Below are positions 1-8,702 of a stretch of DNA of 64,000 nucleotides, piece by piece. A program made the translations under genes and the position numbers. Each line of letters begins with the position of its first letter. Position 1 is the stretch's first letter. This DNA is from Pseudomonas sp. NBRC 111124 (GTDB lineage: Bacteria > Pseudomonadota > Gammaproteobacteria > Pseudomonadales > Pseudomonadaceae): contig NZ_BCBA01000048.1 in NCBI RefSeq assembly GCF_001320245.1, positions 59,886 through 123,885 of the forward strand, in the 5' to 3' direction. The notes under the pieces are model-generated. The model made no database searches and was not told the origin of the DNA. It saw nothing but the letters and a program-made list of their open reading frames with translations.

Positions 1-1
1 C

Positions 2-127
2 GCGGTGCAGACGTCGCTCAATGCGGTGTGGGGTATCATGAACCACTTCGGTGGACGCACCCACCCAGACAACCCTGGCCCGGGCGACGTGTTCGACGAG
101 ATCGGGCCGATCGCCCTGGCTGACTGA
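2..127 (+). CDS. davB: Lysine 2-monooxygenase, C-terminal end (partial)
   Basis: Only the last 41 codons lie in the window; they read in frame to a TGA at 125-127 and end in DEIGPIALAD. Without the flavin-binding N-terminus the call rests on context: the next gene, 15 nt downstream, is the nitrilase-family 5-aminovaleramidase, and in P. putida davB (FAD amine-oxidase-family lysine 2-monooxygenase, L-lysine to 5-aminopentanamide) directly precedes davA. The tail is consistent with the C-terminal end of a flavin amine oxidase, but 41 residues alone would not prove it. Confidence 0.75.
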   Translation, partial: AVQTSLNAVWGIMNHFGGRTHPDNPGPGDVFDEIGPIALAD

Positions 128-142
128 AATCAAGGAGGCAAC

Positions 143-937
143 ATGCGCATCGCTCTGTACCAGGGCGCACCCAACCCGCTGAACGTGCCCGGCAACCTGC
201 AACGGCTGCGCCACCAGGCACAACTGGCGGCCGAGCGTGGCGCGCAGTTGCTGGTGTGCCCGGAGATGTTCCTGAGCGGTTACAACATCGGCTTGGCGCA
301 GGTCGAACGGCTGGCCGAAGCCGACGATGGTCCCTCGGCCGTGGAGGTGGTAGAGATCGCCCAGGCGCACCGCATCGCCATCGTCTATGGCTACCCGGAG
401 CGTGCCGATGACGGGGCGATCTACAACAGCGTGCAGTTGATCGATGCCCATGGCCGCAGCCTGTGCAATTACCGCAAGACCCACCTGTTCGGCGAGCTGG
501 ACCGGGCGATGTTCAGCCCTGGCGCCGATCACTTTCCGGTAGTGGAACTGGAAGGCTGGAAGGTCGGCATGCTGATCTGCTACGACATCGAGTTCCCGGA
601 GAACGCCCGGCGCCTGGCACTGGCGGGTGCCGAGCTGATTGTGGTGCCGACGGCGAACATGACGCCTTACGATTTTGTCTGCCAGGTGACCGTGCGCTCG
701 CGGGCGCAAGAGAACCAGTGCTACCTGGTCTATGCCAACTATTGCGGGGCCGAGCAGGAAATCCAGTACTGCGGCCAGAGCAGCATCATCGGGCCCGACG
801 GCAGCCTGCTGGCCATGGCCGGGCGTGATGAATGCCAGTTAATGGCGGAGCTGGAGCATGAGCGGGTGGTGCGCGGGCGTGAGGCGTTTCCTTACTTGAC
901 CGATCTGCGCCAGGAGCTGCATCTGCGTCAGGGCTGA
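143..937 (+). CDS. davA: 5-aminopentanamidase (delta-aminovaleramidase), nitrilase family
   Basis: Hydrolyses 5-aminopentanamide to 5-aminovalerate and ammonia, the second step of the lysine catabolic route that yields glutarate. At 264 residues it is a single carbon-nitrogen hydrolase domain with the Glu-Lys-Cys triad visible: E41 (VCPEMFLSGYN), K112 (YRKTHLFGE) and C146 (LICYDIEFPE). It is cytoplasmic, with no signal peptide. The ATG at 143 follows a strong AAGGAGG at 132-138. It is the downstream partner of davB. The 53 nt to the pqqF start leave room for little regulation, although I cannot see whether transcription continues into the PQQ locus. Confidence 0.93.
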   Translation: MRIALYQGAPNPLNVPGNLQRLRHQAQLAAERGAQLLVCPEMFLSGYNIGLAQVERLAEADDGPSAVEVVEIAQAHRIAIVYGYPERADDGAIYNSVQLIDAHGRSLCNYRKTHLFGELDRAMFSPGADHFPVVELEGWKVGMLICYDIEFPENARRLALAGAELIVVPTANMTPYDFVCQVTVRSRAQENQCYLVYANYCGAEQEIQYCGQSSIIGPDGSLLAMAGRDECQLMAELEHERVVRGREAFPYLTDLRQELHLRQG

Positions 938-990
938 AAGGGGCCGGACCTGCCAAATGGGTTAGCATGAACACCTGCCCGGGAGTACCC

Positions 991-3270
991 ATGCCTGACA
1001 CCACCCGCCACCTCACCCTCGCCAACGGCCTGCAGCTGACCCTGCGCTATGCCCCGCGCCTGAAGCGCTCGGCTGCAGCCTTGCGAGTGCACGCGGGCAG
1101 CCACGACGCTCCTCGTGAGTGGCCGGGCCTGGCACATTTTCTCGAACACCTGTTCTTCCTCGGCACCGCGCGCTTCCCGCTGCAAGACGGTTTGATGCGC
1201 TACGTCCAGGCCTTGGGCGGCCAAGTCAACGCCAGCACCCGCGAGCGCACCACCGACTTCTTCTTCGAAGTGCCGCCCGCTGGCCTGGCTGGCGGCCTGG
1301 CGCGCCTGAGCCAGATGCTTGCTGAGCCGGACCTGGGCATCGAACGCCAGCACCGCGAACGGGAAGTCATTCACGCCGAGTTCATCGCCTGGTCACGCAA
1401 TCCGCAGGCGCAGGAGCAGTTCGCGCTGCTGCAATCGGTGGCTGGTGATCACCCGCTGACCGGCTTTCATGCAGGCAACCGTTATTCCCTCGTTTTGCGC
1501 AATATTGCCTTCCAGCAAGCGCTAACGGGCTTTCATCAGCGCTTCTACCAGGGCGGCCAGATCAGCCTGAGTCTCTGCGGCCCGCAGCCACTGGATGAGC
1601 TGGAACAACTCGGCAGGCAATACGCAGGCATCTTCGAAACGGGCGCCCTTGTGCCGCAAGCCTTGCCACCCGCTCTGGCCGCCAGCAAGCCGCTACTGTT
1701 CGCCCACGAGGGCCTGCCTGACGGTGCGGAACAGGCACTGGAGCTGCTAATGGCCTGCCTCGGCGACAACCGCCCCGGCACTTGGCTGCATGCACTGGAG
1801 CGACGTGGCTGGCTCAAAGGCTTCAAGGTCGAGAAGTTGTATGCCTTCGCCGAGCAACTGCTCTGGCACATCGACCTGAAGCTTGCCCCGGATTCCGATA
1901 CCGATGAGGTCCTGAAGCTGTTGCACGGTTGGTTCGACTTCATCCGCCAGGCAGACCTCGCTGAACTCAACAGCGCGTTCGGCCTCTTGCAACAGCGTCG
2001 ACAACGCAGCGCCAGCGCACTGGAGCTGGCCCGTCGCGACAGTGCTGGACAGCCGTTTGCAGCCTTGGATGCGCAAGCGCTAGCCGCGCTTGAAGCACTG
2101 CTCGAACAGCTGCCGTGCCGCGCTTATGAGCAATGGCAACTGCCTGCCGCCGAGCCTTTGCTGCTCGAAGAACTGCCCCCCTCCCAAGCGACACAGCTAC
2201 CACCTGCGCTCTACATCAGCGACCTGCTTCCGCCAGCCAGGCAGTACGCAGCACTCTATTTGCGCTGGCACCTGGCATCGGCGTTGCGCCAGGGTCTGCA
2301 GGGTCTGCTTGAGCGCGCTTTGCAACCTCTGCAAACACGGTGCGAGCGTGCCTCGGTGCAACTGCAGTTCAGTGCCTCGGGCGAATACTGGCAGTTGCGC
2401 TGCACTGGCCACCCAGCCGCCGTGATACGCGCCACAGGCCAAGCCCTGGCGCTTTTGCAGGCGCCCTCTGACTGGCAGCCAGCGCCACCCGAAACGCTCG
2501 CCCTGATACCGATCAGGGTGCTGCTCAATCAACTGCCTGACGCCGTACTCGGCTCTCGCCACGCTACAACTCCGTCATGCCCCCTCGACCAGGCGCAGCT
2601 CGATGACGCCTGGCAGCACAGCCGCTGGCAAGGTTTGGCCGTAGGCTTCGATAGCATCGGCGTGCAGGCGCTGGGTGCAGTCGTGGAGGGCTGCCCAGGG
2701 CAAAGCGCGGTGCACACGCCGCCCGCCCTCTGGGCTGGCCATCGCTGGCAACATGCCAAGGTGCCGGGTAGTGAAAATGCCCTGCTGCTGTTCTGCCCAC
2801 TCCCTGCCGGGCAGCAAGCCTGTGGCCGCCTGCTGGCGCAACTGCTGCAAGGCCCGGTGTATCAACGGCTGCGGGTCGAACTGCAACTCGGCTACGCGGT
2901 ATTCAGTACCTTCCGTCAGCTCGAAGGCATCGGTGGCCTGCTGTTCGGCGTGCAGTCCCCTCATGCCAGCCAGGCAGAAATCCTCGACCACCTGCGCGCA
3001 CTTCTGGCCCAAGGGGTCACCCTCGACATCGGCGCCCGACAAGCCCTGGCCAAGCAGTTCGACGAACCCGCCATGGCCAACGCTGAGGTCGCCGAATGGG
3101 CATGGCAGACACACCTGGCCACACAACCCGACGACCTGCTTGCGCTGCAGCGGTCTATTCTGATGACGGAGCAAGCGGATCTGGACGGCTTGCTACGTGA
3201 CCTGCTCGGCACCGATTGCACCTGGCTTTGCCTGGCCAACAGCGCCGCACCCGATGCGTCTTGGGACTGA
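991..3270 (+). CDS. pqqF: PqqF, M16-family zinc metalloprotease of PQQ biosynthesis
   Basis: A pitrilysin/insulinase-type peptidase of 759 residues. In the family it trims the PqqA peptide around the cross-linked Glu-Tyr, working with a partner peptidase. The inverted zincin motif HFLEH is at residues 49-53, and the third zinc ligand is probably in EREVIHAEF further on. The C-terminal half has the long non-catalytic M16 domain. I chose the ATG at 991 because GGGAG (981-985) sits 5 nt upstream and MPDTTRHLTLANGL matches the family start; an in-frame ATG at 967 would add eight residues but has no ribosome-binding site. It lies immediately upstream of pqqA, the usual Pseudomonas order (F-A-B-C-D-E). 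Confidence 0.93.
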   Translation: MPDTTRHLTLANGLQLTLRYAPRLKRSAAALRVHAGSHDAPREWPGLAHFLEHLFFLGTARFPLQDGLMRYVQALGGQVNASTRERTTDFFFEVPPAGLAGGLARLSQMLAEPDLGIERQHREREVIHAEFIAWSRNPQAQEQFALLQSVAGDHPLTGFHAGNRYSLVLRNIAFQQALTGFHQRFYQGGQISLSLCGPQPLDELEQLGRQYAGIFETGALVPQALPPALAASKPLLFAHEGLPDGAEQALELLMACLGDNRPGTWLHALERRGWLKGFKVEKLYAFAEQLLWHIDLKLAPDSDTDEVLKLLHGWFDFIRQADLAELNSAFGLLQQRRQRSASALELARRDSAGQPFAALDAQALAALEALLEQLPCRAYEQWQLPAAEPLLLEELPPSQATQLPPALYISDLLPPARQYAALYLRWHLASALRQGLQGLLERALQPLQTRCERASVQLQFSASGEYWQLRCTGHPAAVIRATGQALALLQAPSDWQPAPPETLALIPIRVLLNQLPDAVLGSRHATTPSCPLDQAQLDDAWQHSRWQGLAVGFDSIGVQALGAVVEGCPGQSAVHTPPALWAGHRWQHAKVPGSENALLLFCPLPAGQQACGRLLAQLLQGPVYQRLRVELQLGYAVFSTFRQLEGIGGLLFGVQSPHASQAEILDHLRALLAQGVTLDIGARQALAKQFDEPAMANAEVAEWAWQTHLATQPDDLLALQRSILMTEQADLDGLLRDLLGTDCTWLCLANSAAPDASWD

Positions 3271-3439
3271 TTCCGCACGGATTGTTACGTTTACCGCAAG
3301 GGCGCTTATCAAAGAATTAACCTTTCGGTACAGAATTTTCTTGTAAGATAACGCTATCTCAGCCAACGGAACCTCCTGCTCCAGGCGGTACCCAATCAAT
3401 AGCTGAAGCAACCCAACCCCATCCAGAAGGAGAACGCCC
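3271..3439 (+). promoter_or_regulatory. pqqF-pqqA intergenic region, probable pqqA promoter
   Basis: The 169-nt gap is notably AT-richer than its surroundings around 3300-3360. It contains a small dyad, AGATA-ACGC-TATCT, at 3346-3359. GAAGGAG at 3426-3432 is the pqqA ribosome-binding site. A separate promoter is expected because PqqA is needed in excess of the enzymes. I could not fix -35/-10 elements with confidence. Confidence 0.4.
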
Positions 3440-3511
3440 ATGTGGACCAAACCTGCATACACTGACCTGCGTATCGGCTTCGAAGTGACCATGTACTTCG
3501 CCAACCGCTAA
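3440..3511 (+). CDS. pqqA: PqqA, PQQ precursor peptide
   Basis: A 23-residue ribosomally made peptide whose Glu and Tyr side chains become the PQQ skeleton. It reads [20 protein letters not shown] followed by ANR, with the conserved E15-V-T-M-Y19 core that PqqE cross-links. The ATG at 3440 follows GAAGGAG at the right distance. It is too short for ordinary gene callers. It lies between pqqF and pqqB and is followed at once by a terminator-like hairpin, which would allow much more pqqA than pqqBCDE message. Confidence 0.97.
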
Positions 3512-3529
3512 GCCCTGCTTTGCGGCATG

Positions 3530-3561
3530 ACGCCTCGGCCCGCCGGGGCGTTGTCGTTTTT
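3530..3561 (+). terminator. Terminator-like hairpin between pqqA and pqqB
   Basis: ACGCCTCGGC (3530-3539) pairs with GCCGGGGCGT (3542-3551) through one G-T wobble. Steric limits leave about 9 bp and a 4-nt loop. The T-rich stretch TGTCGTTTTT follows at 3552-3561. It lies 18 nt after the pqqA stop and 30 nt before pqqB, so it probably stops part of the transcription after pqqA. The interrupted T-tract suggests partial termination. Confidence 0.65.
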
Positions 3562-3591
3562 CGGATACGGCTTTTCGCAGAAGGAGTGGCC

Positions 3592-4503
3592 ATGTACATC
3601 CAGATTCTCGGTTCCGCCGCCGGCGGTGGTTTCCCGCAATGGAACTGCAACTGCGTCAACTGCAAGGGTTTTCGCGACGGCAGCCTGCGCGCGACGGCGC
3701 GCACCCAGTCGTCCATCGCCCTGTCCGACGACGGAGAGCACTGGATCCTGTGCAATGCCTCGCCCGACATCCGCGCCCAGCTCCAGGCCTTTGCGCCGAT
3801 GCAGCCGGCGCGGGCCCTGCGCGACACCGGCATCAACGCCATCGTCCTGCTCGACAGCCAGATCGACCACACCACCGGCCTGCTCAGCCTGCGCGAAGGC
3901 TGCCCGCACCAGGTATGGTGCACCGACATGGTCCACCAGGACCTGACCACCGGCTTCCCGCTGTTCAACATGCTCAGCCACTGGAATGGTGGCCTGCAGT
4001 GGAACCGCATCGAGCTCGAGGGCAGCTTCGTCATCGACGCCTGCCCCAACCTCAAGTTCACCCCCTTCCCGCTGCGCAGCGCAGCACCGCCCTACTCGCC
4101 GCACCGCTTCGACCCACACCCCGGCGACAATCTCGGCCTGCTGGTCGAGGACACCCGCACCGGCGGCAAGCTGTTCTACGCCCCCGGCCTCGGCCAGGTC
4201 GATGCCAAGTTGCTGCAGATGATGCACGGCGCCGACTGCCTGCTGGTCGACGGCACGCTGTGGGAGGATGATGAAATGCAGCGCCGCGGTGTCGGCACCC
4301 GTACCGGCCGCGAGATGGGCCACCTGGCGCAAAACGGCCCCGGCGGCATGCTCGAAGTGCTCGACGGCTTCCCGCGCCAGCGCAAGGTACTTATCCACAT
4401 CAACAACACCAACCCGATCCTCGACGAAGACTCCCCCGAGCGCGCCGAAGTCCAGCGCCGCGGCGTCGAAGTTGCCTTCGACGGCATGAGTATCGAGTTG
4501 TAA
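3592..4503 (+). CDS. pqqB: PqqB, metallo-hydrolase-fold PQQ biosynthesis protein
   Basis: A 303-residue protein of the metallo-beta-lactamase superfamily. In the pathway it is assigned to hydroxylation of the tyrosine-derived diol or a carrier-like step before PqqC; the family literature is not fully settled. The N-terminus MYIQILGSAAGGGFPQWNCN and the structural zinc site C19-x-C21-xx-C24 (NCNCVNC) are diagnostic, and the length is typical. The ATG at 3592 follows AAGGAG at 3581-3586. Cytoplasmic. It is separated from pqqA by the hairpin and followed by pqqC after 9 nt. Confidence 0.96.
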   Translation: MYIQILGSAAGGGFPQWNCNCVNCKGFRDGSLRATARTQSSIALSDDGEHWILCNASPDIRAQLQAFAPMQPARALRDTGINAIVLLDSQIDHTTGLLSLREGCPHQVWCTDMVHQDLTTGFPLFNMLSHWNGGLQWNRIELEGSFVIDACPNLKFTPFPLRSAAPPYSPHRFDPHPGDNLGLLVEDTRTGGKLFYAPGLGQVDAKLLQMMHGADCLLVDGTLWEDDEMQRRGVGTRTGREMGHLAQNGPGGMLEVLDGFPRQRKVLIHINNTNPILDEDSPERAEVQRRGVEVAFDGMSIEL

Positions 4504-4512
4504 GGAGGCCCT

Positions 4513-5268
4513 GTGAGCGACGCATTGCCAATGTCACCTGCCGAGTTCGAGCAGGCCCTGCGCGCCAAGGGCGCCTACTACCACATTCACCACCCTTACC
4601 ACGTGGCGATGTACGAAGGCCGCGCCAGCCGCGAACAGATCCAGGGCTGGGTGGCCAACCGCTTCTACTACCAGGTCAACATCCCGATGAAGGATGCCGC
4701 GATCCTGGCCAACTGCCCGGACCGCGAAATCCGCCGCGAGTGGATCCAGCGTCTGCTCGACCACGACGGCGCACCCGGCGAGGATGGCGGTATTGAAGCC
4801 TGGCTGCGCCTGGGCCAGGCCGTCGGCCTCGACCCTGACCAGCTGCGTTCCCAGGAACTGGTACTGCCCGGCGTGCGCTTCGCCGTCGACGCCTACGTCA
4901 ACTTCGCCCGCCGCGCCAGCTGGCAGGAAGCGGCCAGCAGCTCGCTGACCGAGCTGTTCGCCCCGCAGATCCACCAGTCGCGCCTGGACAGCTGGCCGCA
5001 GCACTACCCGTGGATCGACCCGGCCGGCTACGAGTACTTCCGCACCCGCCTGGGCCAGGCCCGGCGTGACGTGGAGCACGGCCTGACGATCACCCTGCAG
5101 CACTACACCACCCGCGCGGGCCAGGAGCGTATGCTGGAAATCCTGCAGTTCAAGCTGGATATCCTCTGGAGCATGCTCGATGCCATGAGCATGGCCTACG
5201 AGCTGAACCGCCCGCCTTACCACACCGTCACCCAGCAACGGGCCTGGCACAAGGGGATTGCCCTATGA
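4513..5268 (+). CDS. pqqC: PqqC, pyrroloquinoline-quinone synthase
   Basis: A cofactor-free oxidase that performs the final ring closure and eight-electron oxidation of AHQQ to PQQ. The 251-residue all-helical TenA/PqqC-like protein contains the recognisable HHPYHVAMYEGRASREQIQG segment near the N-terminus. The start is GTG at 4513, chosen because AAGGAGG, which begins in the pqqB stop codon, lies just upstream; the next ATG (MSPAEFEQ) would lose six residues. The pqqD ATG overlaps its stop by 4 nt (ATGA), suggesting coupled translation. Confidence 0.96.
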   Translation: MSDALPMSPAEFEQALRAKGAYYHIHHPYHVAMYEGRASREQIQGWVANRFYYQVNIPMKDAAILANCPDREIRREWIQRLLDHDGAPGEDGGIEAWLRLGQAVGLDPDQLRSQELVLPGVRFAVDAYVNFARRASWQEAASSSLTELFAPQIHQSRLDSWPQHYPWIDPAGYEYFRTRLGQARRDVEHGLTITLQHYTTRAGQERMLEILQFKLDILWSMLDAMSMAYELNRPPYHTVTQQRAWHKGIAL

Positions 5269-5540
5269 GTTTCGACCGCAACCAGGTGCCGAACTGGCGC
5301 CCCGGCTACCGTTTCCAGTACGAGCCGGCACAGAAAGGCCATGTGCTGCTCTACCCCGAAGGCATGATCAAGCTCAACGACAGCGCCGGCCTGATCGGCG
5401 GGCTGATCGATGGCAAGCGTGACGTGGCGACGATCATTGCCGACCTCGAACAACAATTCCCTGGTGCGCCCGAGGTCGCCGACGACATCGAGCAATTCAT
5501 GGAGGTGGCCCGTGCCGAACACTGGATCACCCTCGCCTGA
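5265..5540 (+). CDS. pqqD: PqqD, PqqA-binding chaperone
   Basis: A 91-residue RiPP recognition element that binds PqqA and presents it to the radical-SAM enzyme PqqE. MSFDRNQVPNWRPGYRFQYE and the LYPEGMIKLNDSAGLI segment are typical, as is the winged-helix-like C-terminal half with the VADDIEQFM helix. It starts within the pqqC stop (ATGA) and its last ten codons overlap the pqqE start in another frame, so the three genes are tightly coupled. Confidence 0.96.
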   Translation: MSFDRNQVPNWRPGYRFQYEPAQKGHVLLYPEGMIKLNDSAGLIGGLIDGKRDVATIIADLEQQFPGAPEVADDIEQFMEVARAEHWITLA

Positions 5541-6660
5541 GGTGCCGGTTGGCCTGCCGCTGTGGCTGCTGGCCGAACTCACCTACCGCTGCCCGTTGCA
5601 GTGCCCGTACTGCTCCAACCCGCTGGACTTCGCCGCCCAGGGCCAGGAACTGAGCACAGCACAGTGGTTCAAGGTGATGGCCGAAGCCCGCGAGATGGGC
5701 GCTGCGCAGATCGGCTTTTCCGGTGGCGAACCGCTGGTGCGCCAAGACCTCGCCGAGCTGATCGGCGAGGCTCGCCGCCTGGGCTACTACACCAACCTGA
5801 TCACCTCCGGCATCGGCTTGACCGAAGCGCGCATCGCCGCCTTCAAGGACGCCGGGCTGGACCATATCCAGATCAGCTTCCAGGCCAGTGACGAGCAGGT
5901 CAACAACCTGCTGGCCGGCTCGAAGAAAGCCTTCGCCCAGAAGCTGGAGATGGCCCGTGCGGTGAAGGCCCACGGCTATCCGATGGTGCTCAATTTCGTC
6001 ACCCATCGGCACAACATCGACAAGATCGACCGCATCATCGAGCTGTGCATTGCCCTCGAGGCAGACTTTGTCGAGCTTGCCACCTGCCAGTTCTATGGCT
6101 GGGCGCACCTCAACCGCCTGGGCCTGCTGCCGACCCGTGCGCAGCTCGAACGTGCCGAACGCATTACCAATGAGTACCGGGAAAAGCTCAAGGCTGCGGG
6201 CAGCCCGTGCAAGCTGATCTTCGTCACCCCGGACTACTACGAGGAACGCCCCAAGGCCTGCATGAACGGCTGGGGCAGCCTGTTCCTGACCATCACGCCG
6301 GACGGCACCGCCCTGCCTTGCCACGGTGCTCGGCAACTGCCGGTGCAGTTCCCCAACGTGCGCGACCATGACCTGCACCACATCTGGTACGACTCGTTCG
6401 GCTTCAACCGCTACCGCGGTTACGACTGGATGCCCGAGCCCTGCCGCTCGTGCGACGAGAAGGAAAAGGACTTCGGCGGCTGCCGTTGCCAGGCCTTCAT
6501 GCTGACCGGCGATGCCAGCAAGGCCGACCCGGTGTGCGCCAAGTCGGCCGACCACGGCATCATCCTCAAGGCCCGCGAGGAGGCGGAAACCGCCCAACTT
6601 GCCATCGAAGAGATGACCTTCCGCAATGAGCGCAACTCCCGTGTCATCGTCCGTGGCTGA
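5512..6660 (+). CDS. pqqE: PqqE, radical SAM PqqA peptide cyclase
   Basis: Forms the carbon-carbon bond between Glu and Tyr of PqqA using S-adenosylmethionine and iron-sulfur clusters. The protein has 382 residues from a GTG at 5512, which lies 6 nt after GGAGG (5501-5505) inside pqqD; longer in-frame starts have no ribosome-binding site and would push far into pqqD. The SAM-cluster motif is C27-PLQ-C31-PY-C34, and the C-terminal SPASM cysteines are clustered (CRSCDEKEKDFGGCRCQ). It overlaps pqqD upstream and the peptidase gene downstream. Confidence 0.95.
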   Translation: MPNTGSPSPEVPVGLPLWLLAELTYRCPLQCPYCSNPLDFAAQGQELSTAQWFKVMAEAREMGAAQIGFSGGEPLVRQDLAELIGEARRLGYYTNLITSGIGLTEARIAAFKDAGLDHIQISFQASDEQVNNLLAGSKKAFAQKLEMARAVKAHGYPMVLNFVTHRHNIDKIDRIIELCIALEADFVELATCQFYGWAHLNRLGLLPTRAQLERAERITNEYREKLKAAGSPCKLIFVTPDYYEERPKACMNGWGSLFLTITPDGTALPCHGARQLPVQFPNVRDHDLHHIWYDSFGFNRYRGYDWMPEPCRSCDEKEKDFGGCRCQAFMLTGDASKADPVCAKSADHGIILKAREEAETAQLAIEEMTFRNERNSRVIVRG

Positions 6661-8449
6661 CTTCAGCGCCGCCCAGGCTGTCGCCGCCGGCACCGACTTC
6701 GCCGAACTCAAAGTCAGTGCCGAGGGGCTGTTTTGGAACGAGTTCCGCCCGGCCGATGGCGCCTGCCGTATCTGGCATTGGCGTGACCAGCAAGCACGTT
6801 GCCTCACCCCCGATGGCTTCAGCGTGCGCAGCCGGGTCTACGAGTACGGTGGCGGCAGCTTCTGCCTGGGCGGCGACGGGCTGCTGTTTGTCAACGAAAA
6901 GGATCAGCAGGTCTATACCCAGAGCCTCGCGGGCACAGCACCACGTGCCCTGACCGCCGAAGCAGACTGCCGCTATGGCGACGTGCAGTGGCACGACGGC
7001 AAGGTGCTGGCAGTCGAAGAGCGCCATGCCGAAGGCGTCGAGCATCGCCTGGTGGCCTTGGACGAAACCACGCGCGACGTGCTCGCCGAAGGCGCCGACT
7101 TCTATGCCGCGCCAACGGTCAGCGCTGATGGCCAACGCCTGGCCTGGGTCGAATGGGACCGCCCGGCACAGCCCTGGACCCTTACACGGCTGATGTGCCG
7201 CGAACGCGACGCCAATGGCGACTGGGGGGCCGCGCACTGTATCGCCGCCGCGGACGAGTCACTGCAACAGCCACGCTTCGACACCGAAGGCCGTTTGTAC
7301 TGTTTGTCTGACCGCAATGGCTTCTGGCAGCCCTGGGGCGAGATCAACGGCCATTGGCAAGCGCTGCCTGCCGAGCCAGCCGACCATGCCGCAGCACCTT
7401 GGCAACTGGGCACCAGCACCTGGTTGCCGATAAGTCAGCAGCGGTATCTGGCCACCTGGTTTGAAGGCGGCATCGGGCAATTGGGCGTGCACAATGAACA
7501 TGGCCGCATGGAGCGCTTCGCCAGCGCCTACACACGGTTCCGCAACCTGGCCATGGATGCCGAACACCTCTACGCCGTCGCAGCTTCGCCCATCAGCCCG
7601 CCAGCGGTGATCGCCATTTCCCGCGCCAACCATGAGGTCAGCGTGCTGGCCGGCGGCGCCGAAGTGCTGCCTGCACATCAGATCAGCCTGCCGCAATCGA
7701 TCCATTACGCCAGCGGTGACGCGTTTGCCCATGGCTTTTTCTATCCGGCAACCGGCAGCAAGGGCCCTTCACCTGTGCTGATATTTATCCACGGCGGCCC
7801 GACCTCTGCTTGCTACCCCGTGCTCGACCCACGCATCCAATACTGGACCCAACGCGGTTTCGCCGTGGCTGACCTGAACTACCGCGGCAGCACCGGCTTT
7901 GGCCGGGCATACCGCCAGGCACTGCACCTGCGCTGGGGCGAAAGCGATGTGCAGGATGCCTGCGCCGCCGTCGAGCATCTGGCCGGTTTAGGGCTGGTCG
8001 ACCCCGACAAGGCCTTCATTCGCGGAGGCAGTGCCGGTGGCTACACCACGCTGTGTGCCTTGGCTTTCCACGACGTGTTCCGCGCCGGTGCCAGCCTGTA
8101 CGGGGTCAGTGACCCCGTTGCCCTGGGCCGGGCCACGCACAAGTTCGAGGGGGATTACCTGGACTGGCTGATCGGCGACCCGCAACAGGATGCCGAGCGC
8201 TACCGCCAGCGCACACCGCTGCTGCATGCTGCACAAATCAAGGTGCCGGTGATCTTCTTCCAGGGCGAACTGGATGCGGTGGTAGTGCCGGAGCAGACGC
8301 GCTCGATGCTGAAGGCATTGCAGGCCAATGGCATCGAGGCCGAGGGGCATTTCTATGCAGGGGAACGGCATGGGTTCCGCAAGGCCGAGAACCTGGCGCA
8401 TGCTTTGGAACAAGAGTGGAAATTCTATTGCCGAGTGCTGGAGAGCTGA
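6626..8449 (+). CDS. S9-family prolyl oligopeptidase-like serine peptidase of the PQQ operon
   Basis: A 607-residue alpha/beta-hydrolase peptidase with an N-terminal beta-propeller. The nucleophile elbow is RGGSAGGY with Ser469, followed by an Asp in the GELDAVVVP loop and a His in GERHGFRK, the family triad. It overlaps pqqE by 35 nt, so it is almost certainly co-transcribed. The equivalent gene elsewhere in Pseudomonas has been given several pqq letters (pqqH or pqqG), so I leave the symbol empty. A role in trimming PqqA or peptide by-products is inferred only from position. No signal peptide is seen; probably cytoplasmic. Confidence 0.88.
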   Translation: MSATPVSSSVADFSAAQAVAAGTDFAELKVSAEGLFWNEFRPADGACRIWHWRDQQARCLTPDGFSVRSRVYEYGGGSFCLGGDGLLFVNEKDQQVYTQSLAGTAPRALTAEADCRYGDVQWHDGKVLAVEERHAEGVEHRLVALDETTRDVLAEGADFYAAPTVSADGQRLAWVEWDRPAQPWTLTRLMCRERDANGDWGAAHCIAAADESLQQPRFDTEGRLYCLSDRNGFWQPWGEINGHWQALPAEPADHAAAPWQLGTSTWLPISQQRYLATWFEGGIGQLGVHNEHGRMERFASAYTRFRNLAMDAEHLYAVAASPISPPAVIAISRANHEVSVLAGGAEVLPAHQISLPQSIHYASGDAFAHGFFYPATGSKGPSPVLIFIHGGPTSACYPVLDPRIQYWTQRGFAVADLNYRGSTGFGRAYRQALHLRWGESDVQDACAAVEHLAGLGLVDPDKAFIRGGSAGGYTTLCALAFHDVFRAGASLYGVSDPVALGRATHKFEGDYLDWLIGDPQQDAERYRQRTPLLHAAQIKVPVIFFQGELDAVVVPEQTRSMLKALQANGIEAEGHFYAGERHGFRKAENLAHALEQEWKFYCRVLES

Positions 8450-8451
8450 CA

Positions 8452-8478
8452 GCCTGGGGCCGCTTTGCGGCCCCAGGC
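8452..8478. terminator. Symmetric hairpin between convergent genes
   Basis: A perfect 12-bp stem (GCCTGGGGCCGC / GCGGCCCCAGGC) with a TTT loop, starting 3 nt after the peptidase stop and ending 5 nt before the stop of the convergent YqaE-like gene. It has no T-tract on either strand, so it may act as a bidirectional transcript-end structure. Confidence 0.6.
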
Positions 8479-8482
8479 ATCC

Positions 8483-8641
8483 TCAGCGTTTGGCGATGAT
8501 GTACACCGCATGCACGATCCCGGGGATGTAGCCCAGCAGGGTCAGCAGAATGTTCAGCCAGAACGCCCCGGCAAACCCCACCTGCAGAAACACGCCAAGC
8601 GGCGGCAAGATGATGGCGATGATGATGCGAATGAAGTCCAT
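8483..8641 (-). CDS. Pmp3/YqaE family small membrane protein
   Basis: A 52-residue, two-helix membrane protein starting MDFIRIIIAIILPPLGVFLQ. The LPPLGVFLQVG and LTLLGYIPGIVHAVYII segments define the UPF0057/Pmp3 family, which is linked in other organisms to membrane potential and stress tolerance; its exact role in bacteria is unclear. I chose the ATG at 8641 (GGAG just upstream) because residues before it do not belong to the family. It is transcribed alone, downstream of the aminotransferase terminator and convergent with the PQQ operon. Confidence 0.9.
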   Translation of the reverse strand: MDFIRIIIAIILPPLGVFLQVGFAGAFWLNILLTLLGYIPGIVHAVYIIAKR

Positions 8642-8702
8642 GCGTGTCTCTCCTGAAGGGGTTACAACAGAGACCCGCTGCGCTTCGCAGAGGTTCCACA
8701 GG

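Noticed and set aside
3440..8449. Possibility that the PQQ locus was recently acquired
   Set aside because: Base composition and codon style match the neighbours, and the position beside davBA is what I recall for P. putida, so it looks ancestral.
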